From: an uncultured Lachnospiraceae bacterium
GTDB lineage: Bacteria; Bacillota; Clostridia; Lachnospirales; Lachnospiraceae
NCBI GenBank assembly: GCA_910588755.1
Contig: CAJUQZ010000002.1
Coordinates: 17,701-72,168, forward strand
Direction: 5' to 3'
DNA: 54,468 bases
Each line of letters opens with the position of its first letter. Positions within the stretch are counted from its first letter, which is position 1. Shown here one piece after another: positions 16,651 to 24,427 of this stretch. The translations under genes were made by a program, and so were the position numbers. Below the pieces are notes generated by a model. It was given only the letters and a program-made list of their open reading frames with translations, did not search any database and was not told the origin of the DNA.

Positions 16651-17543
16651 CCCTCTTTCACAGGCAGCTGCACAAGAATAATCGCCGCAAAGACAAGGGT
16701 GCAGCCAAAAAGTTCTCGCACGGTCAGCGCCTGGTGCAAAAGTAGCCAGCCGGCGAGCACGGAGATGACAGATTCCAGACTCAAAATCAGGGACGCAGCC
16801 GTGGGATTCATGCCCTTCTGGCCAATAATCTGGAAGGTGTATCCCAGACCACTTGAGAGCGCGCCCGCATACACGATTGGAAGCCATGCTGCTATCAGCG
16901 CTGACATGTCCGGCCGCTCGAGCAAGAGCATCATGACCGTCCCCAGCACCGCGTTCACCGCAAACTGTACACAGGAGAGCTTCACACCATCCACCAGCGG
17001 CGAAAAATGATCCACAACCAATATGTGCACAGAAAACACTGCCGCACAGCCAAGGATATAGAGATCCCCCTTTTGCACGTGAAAATCCCCTTTCGTCATG
17101 CACAGCAGATAGAGCCCTGCCAGCGCGACCACAACGGCAAGCCACACCCTGACGCCTGTTTTCTTTTTCAGAAAAATGCCAAATACCGGCACGAGCACAA
17201 TATACATCGCCGTGATAAACCCAGCCTTGCCAACCGTCGTGTACTTCATACCCGTCTGCTGGAGTGCACTCGCGGCAAAAAGGCATATGCCACAGCATAT
17301 GCCACCGATTAACAGTGTCCTGCAATCCTCTTTTTGCCATCCCGCTTTGTCCTTTTTCCTGCGCCCCCTATCCATTACTGCCACCCACGGCAGCAAAACC
17401 GCCAGCGCCACCACATTGCGCGCTGCGATAAAGGTATACGGCCCTACATAGTCCATTCCAACGCTCTGCGCGACAAACGCAAAGCCCCATATTGTGGCAG
17501 CCATAAATAATATTATGGACTGCTTTAATTTATTTCTGTTCAT
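16647..17543 (-). CDS. EamA/DMT-family transporter
   Basis: A 298-residue integral membrane protein of the drug/metabolite transporter superfamily, with ten hydrophobic helices in two EamA repeats (about 5-150 and 155-293). Typical features are ATIWGFAFVAQ near the start and a second-repeat ...SGLGYTFQIIGQKGMNPTAASLILSLESVISVLAGWLLL segment. It exports or exchanges small metabolites; the substrate cannot be told from sequence. It starts 27 bases after the VOC gene stop and is probably in its operon. Confidence 0.9.
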   Translation of the reverse strand: MNRNKLKQSIILFMAATIWGFAFVAQSVGMDYVGPYTFIAARNVVALAVLLPWVAVMDRGRRKKDKAGWQKEDCRTLLIGGICCGICLFAASALQQTGMKYTTVGKAGFITAMYIVLVPVFGIFLKKKTGVRVWLAVVVALAGLYLLCMTKGDFHVQKGDLYILGCAAVFSVHILVVDHFSPLVDGVKLSCVQFAVNAVLGTVMMLLLERPDMSALIAAWLPIVYAGALSSGLGYTFQIIGQKGMNPTAASLILSLESVISVLAGWLLLHQALTVRELFGCTLVFAAIILVQLPVKEG

Positions 17544-17570
17544 AAATCATCCTTCTGGAAGTTTTCGCCT

Positions 17571-18017
17571 TTATACGATTTCCCCCTCGTAATTTCCCGT
17601 AATCTCAATCGTGTTGCCATCAGGATCCTTGAGGCAGAAGTAATAATAGGGATTCCCTGTATTGATATAGCGGATTTTTGTCAGGTCTGCCGCAATACCG
17701 AGGGATTTTACCCGCTCATATTCCACCTGCAGGTCCTCCACGCTCAGGTTAATAACCACTTTTCCGCAGTTTGGCGTCTCCACAATCGACGTAAGATCAT
17801 CATACAGCGCGCAGTACGCGCCCTTCGTCTCCACCTCATCAGAATGTTCCCTGTCATATCTGCCATTCATGATGGAAAGTGTCAGCCCGTTGATGTCAAA
17901 TACCGCAAAACGGTCTTTGTTCCGGGCAATGAGCTCCTTCTCAAACAGTGCCCTATAAAATGATATGCTCTGTTCAAAATCCTTAGCGTTCAGATAAATG
18001 CTTCCGTATGTAATCAT
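17571..18017 (-). CDS. VOC-family (glyoxalase/dioxygenase fold) protein
   Basis: A 148-residue protein with paired beta-alpha-beta-beta-beta modules: ITYGSIYLNAKDFEQSISFYRALF at the start and YYFCLKDPDGNTIEITGNY at the end. Members bind metal and act as glyoxalases, dioxygenases or antibiotic-binding resistance proteins. The ATG at 18017 follows CAGGAGGG; the longer frame to 18107 runs into the promoter region. It leads a two-gene unit with the EamA transporter and has a palindromic operator upstream. Confidence 0.85.
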   Translation of the reverse strand: MITYGSIYLNAKDFEQSISFYRALFEKELIARNKDRFAVFDINGLTLSIMNGRYDREHSDEVETKGAYCALYDDLTSIVETPNCGKVVINLSVEDLQVEYERVKSLGIAADLTKIRYINTGNPYYYFCLKDPDGNTIEITGNYEGEIV

Positions 18018-18083
18018 GTCTTTTCCCTCCTGAAATGTGTTGTTTTTCACTGCTGACCTGCCCTTTTTCAGCAGATCATAGAC

Positions 18084-18120
18084 ATCATACCATACAGAAT
18101 ATGACAACAGAATGTCATAT
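18084..18120 (-). promoter_or_regulatory. promoter with palindromic operator upstream of VOC-EamA
   Basis: An inverted repeat ATATGACA-N6-TGTCATAT (18099-18120) overlaps the -35 region (TTCTGT at 18107-18112 on the minus strand) and spacer of a promoter whose -10 is TATGAT (18084-18089), with a 17-base spacer. The neighbouring WYL/DeoR-type regulator is the likely ligand. This placement implies repression. Confidence 0.5.
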
Positions 18121-18198
18121 TTCGTTTTTTATTTCGCTTTCTGTTTCATCCCCTCTGAATAGACATACTAAAGCCTTCTCCCAACCTAATCTCCTCCA

Positions 18199-19107
18199 CT
18201 ATTCTTCATACCATCTGGCCATGCCAAGGATTCGCCGCCTGACCTCACTGCGGATCTGTGGCGGCGCAAGCACTCTAGCCGACGGTCCAAACCCAAGAAT
18301 CACGCCGTACACCCAGTCGTCCACGTCCGCATGCATGTGCACCATAAAATTCCCATCTGGTAAGACTTCGATCTCGTCCTCCTCAAACCGGTCATAAATC
18401 CGGTATGCCTCCTTTTGGTCAATCCAGATATCAATTACTGTAAAGGGCCTGCACGCCTCCTCTTTTTCCTCCTGCGCACAATCCTGCCTTGGCACAAACA
18501 GCTCGTCTAGCACTTCAAGCCGTTTCATGCGAAACAGCTTAAAAATCCGCCACGCATTCCGCTCCCTGCAAAATGCTTTGAGATACCATGTGTATTCTTT
18601 AAATAAGAGCTGCACCGGCTCGACCGTGCGATGGCTCATTTGGCCACTTTGACCGTAGTAGTCAAACTGTATCAGCCGCCGCCCCAGTATCGCCTCCCTA
18701 ATATTTTCATAAAGCTGTTTCCTGCGCCCGCTCCAGTCAGACAGATCGATGGCAAGCCAATCCACAGGATCTGTCCTGAAAAACGCCCCAAGCTTTTGCA
18801 GGGCGGTGTCCTCTTTCTCCGCCCCAGTCTCCCGAAGTGATATCAAGCCCGAAAGGATTTCCTGCTGCTCCTTTTGTGTCAATAGCATCTTGTCAAGCAC
18901 AAACTGCTCTGTCAGACAGATTCCGCCGTTCTTTCCCTTTTTCGCATAAATCGGTATTCCGGCAGCACTAAGCGTATCCATGTCGCGATAGATGGTCCGC
19001 ACAGAGACCTCAAAGCGCTCCGAGAGCTCCGCAGCGGTCACAGTCCCCTGCTTCATCAATATATATACCATTCCTAACTGACGGTTGATCATAAGCCTCT
19101 GCCCCAT
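18199..19107 (-). CDS. YafY-type HTH/WYL-domain transcriptional regulator
   Basis: A 302-residue regulator. An N-terminal DeoR-like winged helix (RQLGMVYILMKQGTVTAAELSERFEVSVRTIYRDMDTLSAAGIPIYAKKGKNGGICL) is followed by a WYL ligand-binding domain (about 140-225, with IQFDYYGQSG, VEPVQLLFKEYTWYLKAFC) and a WCX-type C-terminus (about 230-300). WYL domains bind small effectors or nucleic acid. It starts 12 bases after the phosphoesterase stop and ends 181 bases before the VOC gene start. It probably controls the VOC-EamA unit through the palindrome there. Confidence 0.9.
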   Translation of the reverse strand: MGQRLMINRQLGMVYILMKQGTVTAAELSERFEVSVRTIYRDMDTLSAAGIPIYAKKGKNGGICLTEQFVLDKMLLTQKEQQEILSGLISLRETGAEKEDTALQKLGAFFRTDPVDWLAIDLSDWSGRRKQLYENIREAILGRRLIQFDYYGQSGQMSHRTVEPVQLLFKEYTWYLKAFCRERNAWRIFKLFRMKRLEVLDELFVPRQDCAQEEKEEACRPFTVIDIWIDQKEAYRIYDRFEEDEIEVLPDGNFMVHMHADVDDWVYGVILGFGPSARVLAPPQIRSEVRRRILGMARWYEE

Positions 19108-19119
19108 TTTTCACATCAA

Positions 19120-19890
19120 TCATTTTCGCTCAAACAGCGCGCTGACCTCCAGCTTATCCAGAATCCCCTGCGCGTCCACCCCCGGATGTGTCACATAGAT
19201 GCGGCAGATCTGTTCCACAAATTCGCTGCCGACACCCAGTTTTTTCGCAATCTGCCCCACGCTGCGCCCCGCGCGCATTTCCCTGACAATCGTCTCCACA
19301 GTGGATTTGAGGTTTTCTGCACGGATTCCATCTGGCAGTCTGTTCTTTGTAGCCTCATCACTCCCTGCCAGTTCGACTTTGCGGATTATCCACCTTTTCG
19401 TCTCCTCCTCTATTTCCAGGACAGCCATTGTCACAGGCTGCCAGAAGCGCCGCGGCCCGCAGCTGCCAGGATTGAGATACTGCACGCCGTCTACAACTTT
19501 TTCTTCATACTTATGCGAGTGGCCGTAGATAAACAAATCTGTCTGGTCTAAGTCCTTTTTTCGCTGCTTTTTGTCATGCACCATATAAATCCGCACGCCA
19601 AACAGTGTGAGCTCAAGCGCGCCTTCAAGCCCTGACGCCCACTCCTTGTCATTATTGCCGCGCACAACATACACTGGCGCAATCTTTCTTAGCTGGTCTA
19701 AGATTTTCTGGCTGCTTAGATCCCCACCGTGCAGAATCACCTCGCAGTTTTCTAAGATTTCTATAATCTCAGGGCGCAGCAGCCCGTGTGTGTCCGACAG
19801 GACCGCGACTCTGTGCACACCCTGGTTTTTGTCTGCGACCATTTCCTCAAACTCTTCAATCCCCATCGGTAGTCTTGCCTGTCCTGACAT
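19120..19890 (-). CDS. YfcE/MJ0936-family metallophosphoesterase with C-terminal helical domain
   Basis: A 256-residue protein. Residues 25-180 form a calcineurin-like phosphoesterase with all metal motifs: AVLSDTHG, ILHGGDL, VRGNND, MVHD and IYGHSHK, then LNPGSCGPRRF. Such enzymes cleave phosphodiesters. The C-terminal 70 residues (VETIVREMRAGRSVGQIAKKLGVGSEFVEQICRIYVTHPG) look like a small helix-turn-helix module not usual in YfcE, perhaps for nucleic acid or protein binding. I chose the ATG at 19890 because AAAGGGG precedes it. The WYL regulator gene follows 12 bases downstream. Confidence 0.88.
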   Translation of the reverse strand: MSGQARLPMGIEEFEEMVADKNQGVHRVAVLSDTHGLLRPEIIEILENCEVILHGGDLSSQKILDQLRKIAPVYVVRGNNDKEWASGLEGALELTLFGVRIYMVHDKKQRKKDLDQTDLFIYGHSHKYEEKVVDGVQYLNPGSCGPRRFWQPVTMAVLEIEEETKRWIIRKVELAGSDEATKNRLPDGIRAENLKSTVETIVREMRAGRSVGQIAKKLGVGSEFVEQICRIYVTHPGVDAQGILDKLEVSALFERK

Positions 19891-20017
19891 ATGATACCCC
19901 TTTTCGCTGTAAAACAATTCTCTTTATGCCCTTTTCCAGTATAGCATATCTTATTATGAAAGTCATATTTTATTTTAAATCCTATCTGAATTATATTTTG
20001 AACCAGTCAGAAAAGTG

Positions 20018-21301
20018 TCAATTGATGAGCGTCAAAGCCGCCCCGGCAAGCAACAGCACGGCAGGCACAACGTACTTTCTCGGGTGATGCCATAGGTCAT
20101 TTTCAAGTTTCCAGCCCCGTATCGGAAAGAACCACTCCATCAGCACAGAACCAAGTGCGCCAAGCAGTGCAAACACAAACGCCGCCAGCACCGACGCAGC
20201 CGTAACGCCGCCAGACTGCAGCCAGAGACTGCCGAGGAATATCAGATCCGCAGTCAGATTGCAGCAAAATATAAACAGCATATACGGCACACAAAACGCC
20301 CTCCACTGCCCGGGCAGCGCACGCATCGCCTGCTCCAACGAGGGATCGCATGACAGCAGAATACCAATCGGCGTATTGACGGACAGAACTGCAAACCCGA
20401 TTGGCAACACAAGCTGCGTCTGAAGCTGCCCGAAAAAGGCTGGCAGCACACAGGCAACACCCCACAAAACCACTGTATTAAACAGATAATTTGTATGGAA
20501 CCTCAGATAGCGGAACAGATAACGCCACACCCAAGGATGCCCGCTGCTTTTGATATGGTAGCCACCTTCGCTATCCTGGCGGTAAAATGCATACGCGCTG
20601 GTTCCTGACAGGACCAAAAACGCTGACAGGGCGCTTGCAGCAATCACCATCACAAATACCGCCCGCTGCCACAGCAGGAGCATTGCAGCGGCAACGATGA
20701 CGCCCCAGAGCACGCCAGCCACCCAGCGCATTTCCTGCACATGGCCACGTTTTATCGCACCGCAGTGCGCAGTAGACGTTTGCAAAGCATAGTGTTTTTC
20801 CCATATATGGACACGTTTTGTCGCACCGCAGTGCACAGCAGACGTTTGCAAATCATGGCGCTTTCCCCACGCATAGACACACGCTGTCACCAGAACCGCA
20901 TTGACAGCACATGCTATGATGCACACAAGTCTGAACAAAACAGGCGTCCCGCGCCATGCCGTAATCCCCAGCACCACCGCCAGCAGGAAGGCCGTCTTTG
21001 AGAACAGCGTATAGGTCCCCATCGCGGACACATATGCATATACAAGCTGGCGGTTTTCAAATGGAAGCATGAACATGTTTTTCATATTTGCGGCGTTGTC
21101 CTCCGAGGACAGGGCGCGCCACATCACACCGGCGCTAAATGTACTGACCATAAGATACATCACCGACGGAGACACCTCCAGACGGCACCCGGCTATGCGC
21201 AGTCCCCAGAACACCATCAAGTCTATCATAAGCACCTTCTTCAAGTGCTCGTATTTTACGCCAAAAAGTTTTTTTGCAAACATTTTATACATCATTCTCA
21301 T
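20018..21301 (-). CDS. ABC transporter membrane subunit (ABC-2-like)
   Basis: A 427-residue, very hydrophobic protein with about ten transmembrane helices and no ATPase domain. It overlaps the end of the ATPase gene by 17 bases, so the two are coupled. It is probably the permease of that ATPase. A hydrophilic loop (about residues 168-212) contains two near-identical 22-residue repeats (DLQTSAVHCGATKR / ALQTSTAHCGAIKR) encoded by a 66-bp tandem duplication; this loop is not expected in the family. The substrate is unknown. Confidence 0.75.
   Translation of the reverse strand: MRMMYKMFAKKLFGVKYEHLKKVLMIDLMVFWGLRIAGCRLEVSPSVMYLMVSTFSAGVMWRALSSEDNAANMKNMFMLPFENRQLVYAYVSAMGTYTLFSKTAFLLAVVLGITAWRGTPVLFRLVCIIACAVNAVLVTACVYAWGKRHDLQTSAVHCGATKRVHIWEKHYALQTSTAHCGAIKRGHVQEMRWVAGVLWGVIVAAAMLLLWQRAVFVMVIAASALSAFLVLSGTSAYAFYRQDSEGGYHIKSSGHPWVWRYLFRYLRFHTNYLFNTVVLWGVACVLPAFFGQLQTQLVLPIGFAVLSVNTPIGILLSCDPSLEQAMRALPGQWRAFCVPYMLFIFCCNLTADLIFLGSLWLQSGGVTAASVLAAFVFALLGALGSVLMEWFFPIRGWKLENDLWHHPRKYVVPAVLLLAGAALTLIN
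20733..20864. repeat. 66-bp tandem duplication inside the ABC permease gene
   Basis: Two copies with a period of exactly 66 bases (for example ATGGCCACGTTTTATCGCAC at 20741 against ATGGACACGTTTTGTCGCAC at 20807). The duplication is in frame and adds 22 residues to a loop. Confidence 0.85.
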
Positions 21302-22001
21302 AATGCAGTGCCTCCCGAATCGTCGCAGCGCTTACATAGGTCCCCTCAAAGCATTGTCTGATCTGTCCTTCTTCTAGTACTATAACTCTGTCGGACGTTT
21401 GCGTGATGCTCTCAAGGATATGGGACGATAGCAAAACCGTACCGAAATTTTTATATTCGACAATCTGCTGGTACAAAAACTCAGTGCCCTGGAAATCCAG
21501 CCCGTTTACTGGCTCGTCGAGCAGAAGCAGCTTGGGCCTGATCGCAAACGCCGCGATCAAATATGCTTTTTTCCTGTTGCCGGTCGATAAATCCTTTAAA
21601 AGCACATCTGTGTATTCCCCAAAGTGAAAGCCCTGTATCAGCGCCTCCACCGCACCTGCATCCAGGCTCCTGCAATGATACGCCGCAGCCACATATGTCA
21701 GGTATTCCCGGAATGTAAAATACTGGAATGAATCATCCTCGGCAAACACCGTATAACGGCAGGTCTTGAATGCCCTGTCACGGAATTTGATATCCTGCCC
21801 GCAAAAGGAAACCCTCTCTGCGGCGCATGAAGTCAAAAGCCCTGACAGCACCTTCATGAACGTCGTCTTCCCAGCTCCGTTCAACCCGATAAGCCCCACC
21901 ACCTCGTGCTCTGGCAACGCCACGGAAAAATCAGACAGTACATTCTTCCCGCCGCTGTACCATGCGTTTAAATTCTGTATCTGAAGCATAAAACGACTCA
22001 T
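21285..22001 (-). CDS. ABC transporter ATP-binding protein
   Basis: A 238-residue ATPase with Walker A GLNGAGKTT, Walker B LLLLDEPVNGLD and switch histidine in LLSSHILES. The signature loop is LSTGNRKKAYLIAAF rather than LSGGQ, as in many ABC-2 type exporters of Firmicutes. It lies between a 55-residue membrane peptide gene (21 bases upstream) and the permease gene (overlapping). The GHKL/LytTR pair upstream on the same strand probably regulates this unit. Confidence 0.9.
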   Translation of the reverse strand: MSRFMLQIQNLNAWYSGGKNVLSDFSVALPEHEVVGLIGLNGAGKTTFMKVLSGLLTSCAAERVSFCGQDIKFRDRAFKTCRYTVFAEDDSFQYFTFREYLTYVAAAYHCRSLDAGAVEALIQGFHFGEYTDVLLKDLSTGNRKKAYLIAAFAIRPKLLLLDEPVNGLDFQGTEFLYQQIVEYKNFGTVLLSSHILESITQTSDRVIVLEEGQIRQCFEGTYVSAATIREALHYENDV

Positions 22002-22022
22002 TTGCTCTGTCCCCCTTCCTGC

Positions 22023-22190
22023 CTAATCCCGATTTCTTTCCTTTTTCCACACAGCGTATGCCGAGTACAGACACACACCGCCAAGCAGCGTGTAGAACGC
22101 CGCCATCTCCACACTTCCCCGCACCCCGCTAAAGATAGCCGCCGCAAGCCAGACAAGGGCCAGAATCCCACGAATATATACATGACGCAT
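22023..22190 (-). CDS. 55-residue membrane peptide of ABC operon
   Basis: This short frame has an excellent ribosome site (CAGGAGG, eight bases before the ATG at 22190). It encodes a two-helix peptide, MRHVYIRGILALVWLAAAIF at the N-terminus, then a second hydrophobic stretch (AAFYTLLGGVCLYSAYAVW) and a basic KKERNRD tail. It ends 21 bases before the ATPase start. The helix content, ribosome site and operon position support a real gene. It may be a small accessory subunit of the transporter. No named family was recognised. Confidence 0.75.
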   Translation of the reverse strand: MRHVYIRGILALVWLAAAIFSGVRGSVEMAAFYTLLGGVCLYSAYAVWKKERNRD

Positions 22191-22377
22191 ATTTTTTTCC
22201 TCCTGTTTTCAACTTATTTGTCTTTGTTTTTCTCTTGTAGTCTTATCATATACGAAAAGAACGCACTGTGCCAGACTGTCCGCAATCGGTCGGTTTTTGA
22301 CCACAAAAAATGGGATCGCTTTTTTGCACACCTACTGTGCAGCAAAGCAATCCCGCAGCAATCTGTCTTTTGTCTCT

Positions 22378-23688
22378 TTATCTGACCAAAATCCCCTGAT
22401 AGGACAGCGTCGCAACCGCCTCGAACACGCCGTCCGCACACGTAGTCCGCACCATTCCGTCATATTTGTCCGCGGCGGTCTGCGCGCTCTTTAATCCCCA
22501 GCCGTGCAGCCCGCTCTCTGCCTTCGTCGTCTTCAGCACACCGTTTTCCTGTACTGGTTTGGTGCTGCAGGCATTCACCACCTTGATGACCAGCATCTGA
22601 TGAATGCGGCGAACCGTTAGTCTGACAAAGCGCGGAGCGCCCTCTGGCACCTGACGGGCCGCCTCTAGTGCATTGTCCAGCAAATTTCCCAGAATCGCGC
22701 ACAGATCCGCACTTTTCAGATTGGTGTGGCGTGGAAATTCGACCTGTATCTGAAAATCAATCCCTTCCGCTTTTGCAGCACAAGCCTTGCTGTTAATCAG
22801 ATAATCCAGTGTCTCATCTCCTGTCCAGACCGTGTCCTCTAGACCGCGCACCGGCGCCTGCAGCGCGTCGAGATACTGCACCGCCTCCTGGTATTTTTCG
22901 CGCAAGAGCAGCTGGCGCAGCGCTCCGACATGGTTATGAAAATCATGAAACAGCTTTGCGTTGACCTCATAGACACTGCTAAGCGCTGTATAGTCCCGCT
23001 CCAGCAGCGCCGCCTGTTCGGATTTGAGCGCTGCCAGCCTGCGCTCAACCTCATACTGACGGTTTATATGAAATACCAGCACGGACATCATCAGGACAAC
23101 CGCCAAAACCGTCCACTGTTCAAGCGTACCAGACGGTATCTCCAAAACAGTCTGCTCCGACAGTGTGACCACTGCCAGAAAGCCCGCAAGAACGACCGCA
23201 GAGACCATGCGGTATGCACTCCCAGCCACCATGTCCCGCACAGCCAGCAAAACTATTGTCAGGACAGCCAGCAGAAGATGAAACAGACCGACCGCCGCCT
23301 GCCCCCCGAATGTAGCGCTGTTCAGAAAATCCGGCGAGCGAAACAAAATGCCCATACCAGCCGCAAAAAGAAATTGCCAGAAAGCGACGGCAATCTCATA
23401 AAAAACACTGACAAACAAACACATTCTCCGCCCTGCCCCCGGCACATGCCCAGCACAGACAGCAATCCACACTGCTTCCAGTGCAGTACAGAAAAACGCC
23501 GGCAAACCAACCCGTGACAAAAACATTGTGAAAGAAATAACAATCCCTGCTGCCCCAGCCGCACAGGCTGCAATCCGCTTCTTTTGTAATCCCTTCATTC
23601 GAAGCAGAATAACAGTCAGAGACAGTCCTGCGATGACACGCACAACGCCGCACACTGCGCCCGACAGCACTGCTGCCGCGCCGATCAT
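22378..23688 (-). CDS. GHKL (AgrC-type) sensor histidine kinase
   Basis: A 436-residue membrane kinase. Six or so helices fill residues 1-210. A helix with the phosphoacceptor motif FHDFHNH follows, then a GHKL ATPase domain (CAILGNLLDNALEAA, GLHGWGLKSAQ). I chose the ATG at 23688, which overlaps the stop of the regulator gene in an ATGA arrangement; the longer frame starts with TTG inside the regulator. With the LytTR regulator it forms a two-component system like AgrCA, without an AgrB or AgrD gene nearby. Confidence 0.9.
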   Translation of the reverse strand: MIGAAAVLSGAVCGVVRVIAGLSLTVILLRMKGLQKKRIAACAAGAAGIVISFTMFLSRVGLPAFFCTALEAVWIAVCAGHVPGAGRRMCLFVSVFYEIAVAFWQFLFAAGMGILFRSPDFLNSATFGGQAAVGLFHLLLAVLTIVLLAVRDMVAGSAYRMVSAVVLAGFLAVVTLSEQTVLEIPSGTLEQWTVLAVVLMMSVLVFHINRQYEVERRLAALKSEQAALLERDYTALSSVYEVNAKLFHDFHNHVGALRQLLLREKYQEAVQYLDALQAPVRGLEDTVWTGDETLDYLINSKACAAKAEGIDFQIQVEFPRHTNLKSADLCAILGNLLDNALEAARQVPEGAPRFVRLTVRRIHQMLVIKVVNACSTKPVQENGVLKTTKAESGLHGWGLKSAQTAADKYDGMVRTTCADGVFEAVATLSYQGILVR

Positions 23689-24404
23689 ATATGACTCCCC
23701 CAATACGCGTTGACCTGCGCCTTCACATCCTGCAGATGGGCGCGGCTGATCGCAAGGGATACTCCGTTTTTCAAAACCGCCTGACCATCCTTCACCTGCA
23801 TCATATGGAGCATGTTGACAATGCAGCCCCGGTCAATATAGAGAAATTCCTCCGCCCCCAGCTCCTCATAGACCTGCTGCAGGCTTTTTCGCACCCTGGA
23901 CACACCCCCGACAGAAGTGATGCTGGCGTATTTGCCGTCGCGCTCGATGTACAATATATCTTTATATGGTATCTTTTCAAGCCTGCTGTTGGTGCAGATC
24001 GTATATACCCTTCCCTCCTCTATGGCAATCAACTTGAGTGCATCCGTCACCGCCCCCGGCAGCCGCCTGGCCGTATCGTCCTTTGGCACATAGCGGAAGA
24101 TGGACAGCTCAAAGGCGTCGATCGCGTACTCGATATGGGACGTGATAAAGATGATGCGCACATCGGGCAAAAACGGTCTGATCTGCTGTGCAAGCTCCAT
24201 ACCCGTACTGCCAGGCATCTCAATGTCAAGCAGGATCAAATCATAATAAAAGCTGTCCTGGGTAATGTCATAGAGCAGGTTTTCGCTGTCCGTGTAGGAT
24301 GTGACTTCCCCCATACTTCTGCACTGCTTTAGACATTCCTCCACAATCCCGCTGTGCGCACTGACTGCGTTCTTATCATCATCACAGACTGCAATCTGTA
24401 TCAT
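23685..24404 (-). CDS. LytTR-family response regulator
   Basis: A 239-residue AgrA-like regulator. The receiver has the DDD acidic cluster, D in LILLDIEMPGSTG, T in FITSH and K in YVPKDD. The LytTR domain (about 135-235) has ILYIERDGKYASI, FLYIDRGCIVNMLHM and SLAISRAHLQDVKAQVNAYWG. It precedes and overlaps the GHKL kinase gene by four bases. The likely target is the downstream small-peptide/ABC operon. Confidence 0.9.
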   Translation of the reverse strand: MIQIAVCDDDKNAVSAHSGIVEECLKQCRSMGEVTSYTDSENLLYDITQDSFYYDLILLDIEMPGSTGMELAQQIRPFLPDVRIIFITSHIEYAIDAFELSIFRYVPKDDTARRLPGAVTDALKLIAIEEGRVYTICTNSRLEKIPYKDILYIERDGKYASITSVGGVSRVRKSLQQVYEELGAEEFLYIDRGCIVNMLHMMQVKDGQAVLKNGVSLAISRAHLQDVKAQVNAYWGSHI

Positions 24405-24427
24405 GGTATCAACTCATTTCTTTCTAT

